From contig NZ_BONR01000001.1 of assembly GCF_016862815.1 (NCBI RefSeq), positions 62,001 to 126,000 on the forward strand: a stretch of 64,000 nt of DNA, in the 5' to 3' direction. Of this stretch, positions 1-8,103 are shown piece after piece. The position numbers and the translations under genes were made by a program. The notes below the pieces were generated by a model that worked only from the letters and a program-made list of their open reading frames with translations, had not been told where the DNA came from and made no database searches. This DNA is from Demequina activiva (GTDB lineage Bacteria > Actinomycetota > Actinomycetes > Actinomycetales > Demequinaceae). Each line of letters starts with the position of its first letter. Position 1 is the first letter of the stretch.

Positions 1-426
1 GCCGTCCTCGAGGTCGCGGCGCGCGCCGCACGCGAACATCGACGCGCGGACGTGGTGCTCGGCTTCTCGATGGGCACCGGGCCCGCGCAGCACCTCGCGC
101 AGCACCTGCGGCGCGTGCGCGGCTGCCTGCTCATGGGCGGCGCGTCCACCACCGAGATGCACGGCTCGTCGTGGCGGCGCAACGTCGCGCTGCAGGTGCA
201 CGTCGCGGACCCGGACGACTGGTGCTCGGCGGACGAGGTGGGAGCGCTCGAGCGCGAGGTCCCGGAGGCGGAGATCTACCGCTACCGCGACAAGGGGCAC
301 ATGTTCGTGGACCCCACGCTGCGCGACTACGACGCGGATGCCGCGGACCTCTTCGAGGACCGGCTCGACGACTGGCTCGCGAGGCTGGACGCCGGCCGTG
401 CGGAGCCCTCGCGCGTCGCGCTGTGA
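1..426 (+). CDS. Dienelactone-hydrolase-like alpha/beta hydrolase, 3' part
   Basis: The reading frame is open from the first base, so the 5' end lies outside the window. The visible 141 residues contain the nucleophile elbow G-F-S-M-G near the start. Further on come a D-P-D-D-W segment and a G-H-M-F-V stretch, in the places where dienelactone hydrolases carry the catalytic Asp and His. Together these give the C-terminal half of an alpha/beta hydrolase fold, and the short overall layout fits the dienelactone hydrolase family rather than a lipase. Such cytoplasmic enzymes hydrolyse cyclic esters or related small esters, but the substrate cannot be read from sequence. It ends 26 nt before the next gene, which has its own promoter, so the two are probably transcribed separately. 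Confidence 0.75.
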   Translation, partial: AVLEVAARAAREHRRADVVLGFSMGTGPAQHLAQHLRRVRGCLLMGGASTTEMHGSSWRRNVALQVHVADPDDWCSADEVGALEREVPEAEIYRYRDKGHMFVDPTLRDYDADAADLFEDRLDDWLARLDAGRAEPSRVAL

Positions 427-440
427 CGCACGCGGCGCGC

Positions 441-446
441 TAGGGT
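441..446 (+). promoter_or_regulatory. Leaderless -10 box for glsA
   Basis: TAGGGT lies six bases before the ATG at 453, so transcription would start at the start codon. No Shine-Dalgarno sequence is present, which agrees with leaderless translation. Confidence 0.55.
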
Positions 447-452
447 CCACAC

Positions 453-2249
453 ATGCGAAGCCCCGTGCAGCGGTACCTGGAGCACATCGTCGAGCAGTGC
501 GGGGATGCGGGCGGCGAGGTGGCCTCCTACATCCCCGAGCTGGCGGACGCGGATCCCGACCAGTTCGCCCTCGCGCTCGCCACGGTCGACGGCCACGTGT
601 ACACGGTGGGCGACCCCGAGGCGCGCTACTCGATCCAGTCGATCTCCAAGCCGTTCACCTATGCGCTCGCGCTGCAGGACCGGGGCATCGCGGCGGTGGA
701 CGAGTCCATCGACGTGGAGCCCTCCGGTGACGCGTTCAACGAGATCAGCCTCGCCTCCGACACGGGCCGTCCGCGCAACCCCATGATCAACGCGGGCGCG
801 ATCACCGCGGCGTCGCTGGTCGAGGGAGAGACGGCACCCGAGCGCTTCGAGCGCGTGCTCGACTGGTACGGCCAGTTCGCGGGGCGCGAGCTCGAGATCG
901 ACGAGTCCGTGTACCGGTCGGAGCTGGTCACCGCGCACCGCAATCGTGCGATCGCGCACATGCTGCGCGAGTTCGAGGTTCTCACCGGCGACCCCGAGGA
1001 CACCCTCGACCAGTACGTGCGCCAGTGCTCCGTGAGCATCGACACCAGGGATCTGGCGCTGATGGCCGCCACGCTGGCCAACGGTGGCGTGCAGCCCCGG
1101 ACGGGAGCGCGCGTGCTCGAGCCCCGCAACGTCGAGCGGGTGCTGAGCGTGATGGCGACGTGCGGCATGTACGACTCCGCCGGTGACTGGATCTCCGCGG
1201 TGGGGATGCCTGCCAAGAGCGGGGTGAGCGGCGGCATCATCGCGGTGCTGCCGGGGCAGGTGGGCCTGGCCGTGTTCTCCCCGCGCCTGGACGCTCATGG
1301 CAACAGCACGCGCGGGGTCACGGTGTGCGAGCGCATGTCCGAGGACATGGAGATGCACCTCATGCACGTGGGGCGCGCGTCGAGCACCACGGTGCGGGCC
1401 ACCTACCCGGTCTCCCGAGTGTCCTCGCGCCGCCGGCTGCGCGAGGCGGATCAGGCGGTGCTCGACGAGCACGGCACGCGATCCATCGTCTACGAGCTGC
1501 ACGGCGACCTGCTCTTCTCCGGCGCCGAGCACGTGGTCCGAGCCGTGGTCGAGGACGCGCCCGAGCTCGCGATCTTCGACCTGCGACGCGTGGACGACGT
1601 CGCTCAGGTCGCTCGGGTGACGCTGCAGGGACTGCGGAGCATGCTGCGCGAGGATGGCGGCGAGGTGGTGGTCGTGGACCCGGACGGCGTGCTGCCCGAC
1701 CCCGATGCCGGCACGGACGCCGCGAGCCCCGTGTTCGAGGACCTCGACGCGGCCGTGCGGTGGTCCGAGGACGAGGTGCTGCGCCGTCACGGCGTCGAGC
1801 CGCCGTCCGAGCAGGTGCTGGTCGACGAGCACCCGCTGCTGCGCGACCTGTCCGCGGGCGCGCGCGAGGTGATCGACGCCCAGATGGAGACGCTCGAGTT
1901 CGCCGCGGACGAGGTGGTGCTCGAGGCCGGCGGCGCCTTCGCGGGCGTCCATCTGATCGTGTCCGGCCGGGCGAAGGCGACGGTCGAGGGACCGGACGGG
2001 GAGCCCATCAGGCTCGTCACGATGGATCCGGGGACGTCCTTCGGCGAGCTCGCGCTCGGCACCGACGACGTGCAGGAGACGTGCATCCGGGCCGTGACCG
2101 ACCTCGCGGTGCTGCGACTGAGCGCCGCGTCGATCGACGCCATCACCGCCGACCACCCCGAGGTCGCCCTCGAGATGTGGCGAGCGATGACCCGGGACGG
2201 CTACCGCGTGGCCGACCGCGCGCTGCGCGCGGGCACCACGTTGGGCTAG
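453..2249 (+). CDS. glsA: Glutaminase A fused to STAS and cyclic-nucleotide-binding domains
   Basis: Hydrolyses L-glutamine to glutamate and ammonia. Residues 1-300 are a class A glutaminase of the beta-lactamase-like fold: S-I-S-K at 63-66 supplies the nucleophilic Ser and the Lys, and N-P-M-I-N-A-G-A-I follows near 109-117. Residues about 325-430 look like a STAS domain. Residues about 445-585 look like a cNMP-binding jelly roll, with F-G-E-L-A-L where the phosphate-binding cassette should be. At 598 residues it is about twice the length of a single-domain glutaminase. The extra domains suggest allosteric control by a nucleotide or a partner protein, which is inference. The start is fixed by the leaderless promoter. 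It is convergent with the YbaK-like gene. Confidence 0.93.
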   Translation: MRSPVQRYLEHIVEQCGDAGGEVASYIPELADADPDQFALALATVDGHVYTVGDPEARYSIQSISKPFTYALALQDRGIAAVDESIDVEPSGDAFNEISLASDTGRPRNPMINAGAITAASLVEGETAPERFERVLDWYGQFAGRELEIDESVYRSELVTAHRNRAIAHMLREFEVLTGDPEDTLDQYVRQCSVSIDTRDLALMAATLANGGVQPRTGARVLEPRNVERVLSVMATCGMYDSAGDWISAVGMPAKSGVSGGIIAVLPGQVGLAVFSPRLDAHGNSTRGVTVCERMSEDMEMHLMHVGRASSTTVRATYPVSRVSSRRRLREADQAVLDEHGTRSIVYELHGDLLFSGAEHVVRAVVEDAPELAIFDLRRVDDVAQVARVTLQGLRSMLREDGGEVVVVDPDGVLPDPDAGTDAASPVFEDLDAAVRWSEDEVLRRHGVEPPSEQVLVDEHPLLRDLSAGAREVIDAQMETLEFAADEVVLEAGGAFAGVHLIVSGRAKATVEGPDGEPIRLVTMDPGTSFGELALGTDDVQETCIRAVTDLAVLRLSAASIDAITADHPEVALEMWRAMTRDGYRVADRALRAGTTLG

Positions 2250-2300
2250 ACGGCCGATGCGATCGCCACGGGGGACGTGAGCGCGCGAGCTCAGGCCGGC

Positions 2301-2804
2301 TCAGGTGGGCTCGGTCACGTCCGCGACGGTCGCGTCGAGCTCCTCGACCAGCTGGGCGGGATGCACCGTCGCTGCCGCGCCGTGCGCGCCTGCACCGATC
2401 GAGACGGGACCCTCGCGGGAGACGATGAGCGCATCGGCGATCACGGGCCATGGCTGCCCCGCCGGCGAGGGCAGGGAGCCGAACGGCGTGATGGTGCCGC
2501 GCTCGTATCCGGTCACGTCCTTGGCGACGTCCTTGTCCGGCATGGACAGCCGCGACACTCCCAGGTGCTCCCGGAGCTTGGGCCAGGAGATCTGGCGGTC
2601 GCCGGGGACCAGGACGAACAGGTAGTCGTCCTCGCCGCGTCGCACGACGAGGGTCTTGAGGATCTGGCGCGGGTCGAGCCCGCGCGCGGCCGCTGCCTCC
2701 TCGAGGGATCGCACCGGTCCGTGCACGGTCACCTCGTGGTCGATGCCCGATGCTTCGAGCGCCCGGATCGCGGGCGTGTCGGGCGCCTCCGGCTGGTCGC
2801 TCAC
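2301..2804 (-). CDS. YbaK/EbsC-type aminoacyl-tRNA deacylase
   Basis: A 167-residue protein matching the YbaK/EbsC family, cytoplasmic editing enzymes that hydrolyse mischarged tRNA, typically Cys-tRNA(Pro). Supporting segments are L-K-T-L-V-V-R near residue 48, the Lys at the editing site; the D-x-x-F-V-L-V-P-G-D strand; and the C-terminal G-T-I-T-P-F-G and V-S-I-G-A-G-A-H-G segments typical of the family. The GTG start at 2804 overlaps the stop codon of the upstream gene by four bases (GTGA), so translation is coupled. The exact mischarged tRNA is not deducible. Confidence 0.88.
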   Translation of the reverse strand: MSDQPEAPDTPAIRALEASGIDHEVTVHGPVRSLEEAAAARGLDPRQILKTLVVRRGEDDYLFVLVPGDRQISWPKLREHLGVSRLSMPDKDVAKDVTGYERGTITPFGSLPSPAGQPWPVIADALIVSREGPVSIGAGAHGAAATVHPAQLVEELDATVADVTEPT

Positions 2805-3262
2805 AGGTAGGCGCCTGGGGCCTCGTCCGCGCCGCCGGGGCGCGAGAAGCGGTTGCGGCCCAGGGCGCGCAGCGCGGCGACCATCCACTCGCAGATCATC
2901 TCGTCGAACTCGCCCTGGACCCCGGAGAAGGACACGATGAGCCCCTCGCGAATGATGGCACCGGGATACTTGATGTCGCCCTCGCGGTACAGGTGCGGGA
3001 AGTCCTGGCGCACCCGCGAGGAGTCCATGCCGGTGCGGAGGGTGACGGCGACCTTGCCCTCGACGTTCGTGAGGAACTGGGGGTCGGGCTCCCCCACGTG
3101 TGCGGTGAAGAGGGGGGCCTGGGGGTCCGGGTTGACGGGGTCGAGCACGATGAGCGTGCCGACGTGTCCGTTGGTCACGCCTTCGTCGGCCGCCTTGCGG
3201 ATCGCGGGCTGGATGATCGACCAGGCCGTCTCGCACATCTCGGGTGTCAGGCCTGGGAACAT
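2801..3262 (-). CDS. GlcG/HbpS-like protein
   Basis: 153 residues. The helical N-terminus (L-T-P-E-M-C-E-T-A-W-S-I-I) is followed by strands, then K-V-A-V-T-L-R-T-G-M-D-S-S, the P-G-A-I-I-R-E-G turn, and I-V-S-F-S-G-V-Q-G-E-F-D-E-M-I. That order matches the GlcG/HbpS (heme-degrading-domain) fold. Characterised members bind heme or sense redox state, but others have unknown roles, and no obvious heme ligand can be assigned. The ATG at 3262 is preceded by an A/G-rich stretch. It is the first gene of a two-gene operon with the YbaK-like deacylase, with a 4-nt overlap. The functional link between the two is unclear. Confidence 0.65.
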   Translation of the reverse strand: MFPGLTPEMCETAWSIIQPAIRKAADEGVTNGHVGTLIVLDPVNPDPQAPLFTAHVGEPDPQFLTNVEGKVAVTLRTGMDSSRVRQDFPHLYREGDIKYPGAIIREGLIVSFSGVQGEFDEMICEWMVAALRALGRNRFSRPGGADEAPGAYL

Positions 3263-3330
3263 CGCTCTCTCCGCTCGCTCGTTTGCTTTCCGCACGCTAC
3301 CAGCGCGCGGCGTCCACGCGAAGGCGGACG

Positions 3331-3795
3331 TCAGCCCACGGGCTGGAGCATCTCCGGCACGCCGGCTGCGAAGCCGAACGGCGATCCGGCATCGCTCACG
3401 GAGGGCGTGAGGTCGACCGCCATGTACGGCGCGACGGTCGCGGCGTACCAGGAGGCGAAGGTCTCCCCTGCGATGCCGATAGCGCCGCTCGAGATGACCA
3501 GGTACATACCCACCACGAGGGCGACGGCCAGCGCCGTCCGCATCACCGTGGAGGTGGCGATGAGGCCGATGCGCGCCTGCGCCGCGTGCCGGGCGCGCAC
3601 CTCCGCGGACGGTGCGGCCTGTGGCGCGGTGGGGGCGATCGGCTGGAGGTTCCGTCCTCCGAACGCGATCGAATCGGTGAACGCGCCAAAGCGGTTCTGT
3701 CGTGCAGCGGAGACCGCAGCCTTGCCATGCGAGATGCGGGTGCGCTCTCGCGAAGGCGGTGCCAGCGTCGCCACAGAGGGGTGAGCGACCGTCAC
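3331..3795 (-). CDS. Single-pass membrane protein, function unknown
   Basis: 154 residues. Residues about 1-80 are polar, basic and Ala/Pro-rich. A hydrophobic helix at about 85-108 (T-A-L-A-V-A-L-V-V-G-M-Y-L-V-I) could cross the membrane, leaving a short external tail. I recognise no domain. It sits between the HbpS-like operon and the divergently oriented MFS gene, and reads as a real gene because the frame is clean and shows GC-rich third positions. Confidence 0.55.
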   Translation of the reverse strand: MTVAHPSVATLAPPSRERTRISHGKAAVSAARQNRFGAFTDSIAFGGRNLQPIAPTAPQAAPSAEVRARHAAQARIGLIATSTVMRTALAVALVVGMYLVISSGAIGIAGETFASWYAATVAPYMAVDLTPSVSDAGSPFGFAAGVPEMLQPVG

Positions 3796-4011
3796 AGTTC
3801 CTCCCAGGGGTGTCGGGACGTGAGTGCCATCTCACTCGTAACTTAACCCGGGTCGCGGGTATTCCGCTCGCCGGGATGCACAACCGTGATGTACCTGCGA
3901 TGCCCAGGCGCCGCGCCTGCGCCATCACGCCCGGATCGCCGCCGCCCAGCAGCACGCCGTCCCGTGGACAGCGGCCCCGCCGGGACGGAGGTCTGCCATC
4001 GCACGTTCGGC

Positions 4012-4035
4012 CAGGTGGGACACTGGTGCCACCTG
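4012..4035. promoter_or_regulatory. Inverted repeat, candidate operator of the MFS gene
   Basis: CAGGTGG (4012-4018) and CCACCTG (4029-4035) form perfect 7-bp arms around a 10-base spacer. They end 27 bases before the GTG start of the MFS transporter. Such dyads ahead of exporters are often bound by TetR- or MarR-type repressors, but no regulator gene is adjacent, so the regulator is unknown. Confidence 0.4.
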
Positions 4036-4062
4036 TTGGAACCTCTCGAGCAAGGCACCCCT

Positions 4063-5373
4063 GTGACCCACTCAGAAGACGATGTCCGCGCGCCCGAGGA
4101 CGTCCCCGTCTACCCCACGTCGACCGCTGCCGCGGCCGGAGAGGTGGGATGGGTTCCGTCCGAGGCGCCCGTCTCGACTCCGGTGTCCCCGCGCCGCGCG
4201 AACGCCGCCCTCGTCGCCCTTGGCGCATCGGCCTTCATCGTGGTGACCAACGAGATCGCGCCGCTGGGCCTCATCAACCGCATGGCGACGGATCTCGACG
4301 TGTCGCCGTCGACGATCGGCTACCTGACCACGGTGTTCGCGATCGTCGTGATGGTGTCCACCGTGCCGCTGACGCTGCTGACCACGCGACTTCCGCGCCG
4401 CGCCCTCATCAGCGCGACCATGGCGTTCTGGACGGTGGGCGTGGTCGTGGTCGCGACCGCCGGGTCCTTCGCGCAGCTGATGGGCGGGCGCGTCATCACG
4501 GCCATGGGACATGCCCTGTTCTGGGCGATCGTGACGCCGGCGGCCGCGGGGATGTTCGCGCCTGAGGTGCGCGGGCGCTCAGTCTCGCGCCTCATGCTGG
4601 GGGCGTCGGGTGCTGGAGTGATCGGCCTGCCGGCGGCGACGTGGATCGCGCAGAGCGCCGACTGGCGCGTGCCGTTCGTCGCCCTGGGAGTCGCGGGGGT
4701 GGTCCTCGCGGTAGCGATCGCGATCCTCATGCCCAGCGCGGGGTCCGAGTCGAGCGCGGCGGCACGCGGCGACTTCCCGTCGCTGCGGCGCTTCCTGCGG
4801 GTGCTGACGGTCGCGCTGCTGACCACGGGGGCGATGTCGCTTACCTGGACCTACATCACGCCGTACTTCGTGGACGTGTCCGGCTTCGCGGAGAGCTCGG
4901 TGCCGGCGCTGCTCGCGCTGGGAGGGGCGGTGGGAGTGATCGCGATGTGGCTCGTGGGTCGCTTCCTGGATCGATGGCCGGTGCGCTCGGTCGCGGTGGG
5001 CCAGGGTCTGCTGGCGGCCATGTGGCTGGGGCTGGCGCTGCTGGGCGGGTTCAAGGCGGGCGCGATCGCGATGATCGTGCTGCAGGGCTTCGCGTGGTCG
5101 ATCCTCGTGGCGGCGATGGTGAACTGGGCGATGCGGCACACGCCGTGGAAGTCGGACATCGGGGTGGGCGCCTACGCGTCCACGTTCAACGCTGGCAACG
5201 CCGTGGGCTCCGTGGTGGGCGCGTCCCTGCTCGCGTGGGTGGGTGCGCAGTGGCTTCCGGTGGCGTCGCTGGTGCTGACGCTCGCGGCGGCGGTGCTGGT
5301 GTGGCTCGTGGCGCCGGAGGCCTCGCGGGCCTTGGCACGGCGGCCGATGCGCGGGGCGCGTTCCGCGCGCTAG
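4063..5373 (+). CDS. MFS transporter (DHA1-like drug or metabolite exporter)
   Basis: A 12-helix major facilitator of about 436 residues. After a 45-residue polar N-terminus come regular hydrophobic helices. Features include R-M-A-T-D-L-D-V-S-P-S-T-I-G-Y-L-T-T after helix 1 and a T-T-R-L-P-R-R loop in the place of the MFS motif A. It resembles arabinose-efflux/Bcr-type permeases (substrate unknown). I chose GTG 4063 because of the A/G-rich stretch just upstream and because the frame before it, from about 3886, has no helix and crosses the inverted repeat. The dyad at 4012-4035 suggests regulated expression. It is convergent with the DUF6226 gene. Confidence 0.85.
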   Translation: MTHSEDDVRAPEDVPVYPTSTAAAAGEVGWVPSEAPVSTPVSPRRANAALVALGASAFIVVTNEIAPLGLINRMATDLDVSPSTIGYLTTVFAIVVMVSTVPLTLLTTRLPRRALISATMAFWTVGVVVVATAGSFAQLMGGRVITAMGHALFWAIVTPAAAGMFAPEVRGRSVSRLMLGASGAGVIGLPAATWIAQSADWRVPFVALGVAGVVLAVAIAILMPSAGSESSAAARGDFPSLRRFLRVLTVALLTTGAMSLTWTYITPYFVDVSGFAESSVPALLALGGAVGVIAMWLVGRFLDRWPVRSVAVGQGLLAAMWLGLALLGGFKAGAIAMIVLQGFAWSILVAAMVNWAMRHTPWKSDIGVGAYASTFNAGNAVGSVVGASLLAWVGAQWLPVASLVLTLAAAVLVWLVAPEASRALARRPMRGARSAR

Positions 5374-5393
5374 CCCGGGAGCGCGTACGGCCC

Positions 5394-6059
5394 TCAGTCG
5401 CGCGCAGTCGCGCGGCGAGGCCAGGGCTCGAAAGGCGGGTGGAGGGCCATCGCGGCGCGTGCCGCACGGCGCTCGGCGAGGCTGGCGCGCGACCACCCCT
5501 CAGACGAGCCCTCGGGGCCGGAGACGGTGGAGACCACTCCGCGTCGCTCGACGCCTTCTGACGCCGTTCCCGACGCGACTGCGAACGCGAGGTCCTCGAG
5601 GTCGCCGGCGAGCTCCTGCTCCGAGGGATCGCAGGCGTCGCAGCCGCAGTGCGGCGCCAGGGCCGCGAGGGTGGCGCCGGCGTACATGAAGACTCCGGGG
5701 TGGTCGGTCTCGATCACGGTGAGCGGGGCGCCATGTCCACGGGGGACGAGTCGCCGCACGGCTGCGGGCGCTCCTGGAGCGTGTGCTCGCACGCGCGGTT
5801 CGGGGCCGGGCACGCGACCCTCGCTCGGATCGACGCCGTCCTGTACCTCGACGTCGAAGGTGGCGGCGAGGTGATCGACGATCGCGCGCGCATGCGTCCA
5901 CGCGATCTCGAAGCGGTCCGGGTGGGTGAGGCGACTGTAGGAGTCGTCCGGAGGGCTGCCCCCTCCCCAGAGCTCTCCGTACGGGATCACGGCGCCGGAC
6001 TCGTCGCGGTACTCGGGGAACGCGACATCGGGCCTGGTGTACCCGGCACGCGCGTCCAT
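5394..6059 (-). CDS. DUF6226 family protein
   Basis: 221 residues with the start fixed by a leaderless promoter. The N-terminus has the family-like segment Y-x-R-P-D-V-A-F-P-E-Y and a Y-G-x-L-W-G-G-G-S-P-P-D-D-S-Y-S-R-L-T-H-P-x-R-F stretch. The middle has E-T-D-H-P-G-V, and a C-G-C-D-A-C-D cluster could bind metal. DUF6226 proteins occur in actinobacteria and have no assigned function. The protein appears soluble. It is divergent from the small membrane protein at 6109; the two -10 boxes lie 24 bases apart. Confidence 0.8.
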   Translation of the reverse strand: MDARAGYTRPDVAFPEYRDESGAVIPYGELWGGGSPPDDSYSRLTHPDRFEIAWTHARAIVDHLAATFDVEVQDGVDPSEGRVPGPEPRVRAHAPGAPAAVRRLVPRGHGAPLTVIETDHPGVFMYAGATLAALAPHCGCDACDPSEQELAGDLEDLAFAVASGTASEGVERRGVVSTVSGPEGSSEGWSRASLAERRAARAAMALHPPFEPWPRRATARD

Positions 6060-6065
6060 GGACCC

Positions 6066-6071
6066 ACTGTA
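6066..6071 (-). promoter_or_regulatory. Leaderless -10 box for the DUF6226 gene
   Basis: On the minus strand TACAGT is followed by six bases and the ATG at 6059. Confidence 0.5.
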
Positions 6072-6095
6072 CGAGCGGCCGGCCGTCGCGGGCGC

Positions 6096-6101
6096 TAGGT
6101 T
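6096..6101 (+). promoter_or_regulatory. Leaderless -10 box for the 62-residue membrane protein
   Basis: TAGGTT lies seven bases before the ATG at 6109. It is part of a compact divergent promoter pair with 6066-6071. Confidence 0.5.
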
Positions 6102-6108
6102 GTGCTCT

Positions 6109-6297
6109 ATGCAGTTCAATCCCATGATCCCGGCGAGCTACGACGTGTGGTGGACCGTCACCATGCTCGTGTTCGCCGTGGGGATCATCATCGGGATCGT
6201 CGCGATCGCCCGTGCGCTGTGGCGTTCGCGCAAGCGCGACCGGGAGATCGAGCAGCTCAAGCGCGACATGCGAGATCTGCGCGAGCGCAACGACTAG
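6109..6297 (+). CDS. Small single-pass membrane protein with basic coiled-coil tail
   Basis: 62 residues. After M-Q-F-N-P-M-I-P-A-S comes a membrane helix at about residues 14-36, then a highly charged, probably coiled-coil cytoplasmic tail (R-S-R-K-R-D-R-E-I-E-Q-L-K-R-D-M). Small proteins with this layout are common in actinobacteria and have no known function. The start is set by the leaderless promoter. An earlier in-frame ATG at 6037 would add residues that overlap the divergent gene and promoter. Confidence 0.7.
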   Translation: MQFNPMIPASYDVWWTVTMLVFAVGIIIGIVAIARALWRSRKRDREIEQLKRDMRDLRERND

Positions 6298-6330
6298 CTC
6301 GCTGGCGCCGCGCCGGCGAGGGGGGAAGGG

Positions 6331-6359
6331 TGTTTCTCCTGTTCCAAGGATTCCTGAAC
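6331..6359. repeat. TTCCTGGAAC hairpin repeat, copy 1 (degenerate)
   Basis: TTTCTCCTGTTCC, then AAGGATTCCTGAAC. This copy shares the TTTC-N-C-N-TGTTCCA...TTCCTG(G)AAC layout of three other intergenic copies near 44.2, 47.6 and 49.55 kb. It lies 34 bases after one stop codon and 31 bases before the next start. Confidence 0.5.
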
Positions 6360-6377
6360 TACGAGCGTGCCTGTCGA

Positions 6378-6383
6378 TAGGCT
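6378..6383 (+). promoter_or_regulatory. Leaderless -10 box for the gene at 6390
   Basis: TAGGCT is followed by six bases and the GTG start at 6390. Confidence 0.5.
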
Positions 6384-6389
6384 GCTGCG

Positions 6390-6725
6390 GTGACGCCCCG
6401 CCGTAGCAAGGATCTGAGCCACGAGCAGATCGACAAGCGCATCTCGAAGTCTCGCCGGGCATCGCGCGCGTCTACCGTGGCCACAGTGTCGTGGCCGGCT
6501 GCCATCGTCGCGATCGCAGTGGTCACGTTCGCCGCGATCTTCGAGTGGACGCAGGTGATGGCTGCGGCGGCGCTGGTGCTGGTGTCCGCGGTGGTCGCGG
6601 TGGCCGTCGGGACGCTTGTCGCGGCGCGGACGGTGGGGATCGGCCGGTGGCGCGCCGTGAGGTTCGCGCTGTCCAGCGCTCGCCGCGCGCTGTGCAATGT
6701 CGCGGAGTTCGCCTCCGGCACCTGA
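6390..6725 (+). CDS. Two-helix membrane protein, function unknown
   Basis: 111 residues. A basic N-terminus (about 28 residues, rich in Ser/Arg/Lys) precedes two adjacent hydrophobic helices at about 33-50 and 53-73, joined by a very short turn. A basic tail follows. No family is recognised. The GTG start is supported by the leaderless -10 box six bases upstream. It is convergent with the DUF2130 gene, with 34 bases between. Confidence 0.6.
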   Translation: MTPRRSKDLSHEQIDKRISKSRRASRASTVATVSWPAAIVAIAVVTFAAIFEWTQVMAAAALVLVSAVVAVAVGTLVAARTVGIGRWRAVRFALSSARRALCNVAEFASGT

Positions 6726-6759
6726 GGGCCGAGACCGTCGCTCGCAGGAGGGCCCGGCG

Positions 6760-8103
6760 CTAGGACTCGTCGCCGCTCGCCCCTGCCTCGAGCTCCGCGA
6801 ACTTGGCGGCCATGGTGGGATTGCCGCGCGTGAGCTTCTTGATGCTGAGGTCCTCCGCCTTGTCGTTCGCCAGGCGGAGGTTGTTCGCGGACTTGTAGAG
6901 CGCCTGCTTGGTCTTCTCGAGGTCCTTGATGGCCTCGTCGATGCGCTTGACCGCCTCGTCGAAGCCGTCGGATGCGAGACGCCAGTTGCGGCCGAACCGA
7001 TCCTTGAAGTCCTCCAGCTCGCTCTCGAAGTTGGTGATGTCGATGTTCTGCGCGCGCACCAGGGCGAGCTCCTGCCGGTACTGCAGGGAGTTCTGGGCGG
7101 CGTTGCGCAGCAGCGTGATGATGGGGATGAAGAACTGGGGGCGCACCACGTACATCTTGGGATAGCGGTGCGAGACGTCCACGATGCCCGAGTTGTAGAG
7201 CTCGCTGTCCGGCTCGAGCAGCGTGACCAGCACGGCGTACTCGCAGCCCTTCTCGCGGCGGTCCTTGTCGAGCTCCTTGAAGAAGTCCTCGTTGCGGTGC
7301 TTGGTGGCCGTGGTGTCGGACTCGTTCTTCATCTCGAACATGATCGAGACGATCTCCGTGCCCTCCGGGTCGAGGTCCCGAAAGATGTAGTCGCCCTTGG
7401 AGCCGGACGATGCGTCGTTGTCCTTCTCGAAGTACGCGTTCTGGAAGGCGGTGGCGCGCAGGCGGTTGAACTCGTACTCGCAGTGCTGCTCGAGCGTCTC
7501 GCCCACCATCTTGGTGGACAGCCGAGCCTTCATGTCCTTGAGCCGCTCGATCGCATCGTCACGATCCTTGATCTGGATCTCGCGGGACTTGATCTCGCCC
7601 TCGTACTTCTCCTTGAGCGCGGACTCGGCGTGGGACTTCTCCAGCGACGACTTCTCCAGTGAGTGCTGGAGCTCTGCGATCTGCTTCTCCTGGGCGGCGA
7701 CGGCCTGTTGGAGCTCGCTCTTGAGCCTGGCCTCGGCGAGCTCCGCCGCGGACTTGGAGCTCTCCTGCGCCTGCGCGAGCTGGTGCGCGAGGGCATCGCG
7801 CTCCTTCTCGATGGCCTTGAGCGCCTCCGCGACCGCGAGCTGCTGCTGCGCGCTGGTGGCGTCGAGCCTGGCCTTGAGGTCCTGGATCTCAGAGTCCTTG
7901 GCGGAGGCCGCCTTCTGAGCCTCTGCGTCGGCCTGCGACTTCGCGAGCTCGATCGCCGCCTTCTTCTCAGCGTCCGCCAGGTGGAGGCGCTTCTCGAGCT
8001 CCGCGTCGAACTCCTTGGTCCGCACCTGGTTCACGATGTCCGCGTAGCCGGCCTCGTCGACCGTGAACGCCTTGCCGCAGTGGGGGCAGGTGATCTCGTG
8101 CAT
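6760..8103 (-). CDS. DUF2130 coiled-coil protein
   Basis: 447 residues. The N-terminus begins [12 protein letters not shown], a half zinc-ribbon with one CxxC. Residues about 25-215 are a long charged coiled coil. The rest holds the conserved DUF2130 region, with G-E-x-L-E-Q-H-C-E, F[10 protein letters not shown] and [13 protein letters not shown]2130 shares features with restriction-endonuclease-like folds (a D/E-rich core and [11 protein letters not shown], where an E-x-K pair could be catalytic), but its role is not established. A GAGGAGG ribosome-binding site precedes the ATG at 8103. The start lies inside the 3' end of the upstream HNH gene. Confidence 0.85.
   Translation of the reverse strand: MHEITCPHCGKAFTVDEAGYADIVNQVRTKEFDAELEKRLHLADAEKKAAIELAKSQADAEAQKAASAKDSEIQDLKARLDATSAQQQLAVAEALKAIEKERDALAHQLAQAQESSKSAAELAEARLKSELQQAVAAQEKQIAELQHSLEKSSLEKSHAESALKEKYEGEIKSREIQIKDRDDAIERLKDMKARLSTKMVGETLEQHCEYEFNRLRATAFQNAYFEKDNDASSGSKGDYIFRDLDPEGTEIVSIMFEMKNESDTTATKHRNEDFFKELDKDRREKGCEYAVLVTLLEPDSELYNSGIVDVSHRYPKMYVVRPQFFIPIITLLRNAAQNSLQYRQELALVRAQNIDITNFESELEDFKDRFGRNWRLASDGFDEAVKRIDEAIKDLEKTKQALYKSANNLRLANDKAEDLSIKKLTRGNPTMAAKFAELEAGASGDES

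Noticed and set aside
327-2156. 609-codon open frame on the minus strand opposite glsA
   Set aside because: It is the antisense shadow of the glutaminase gene; its translation is His/Arg-rich with no domain, and glsA is certain.
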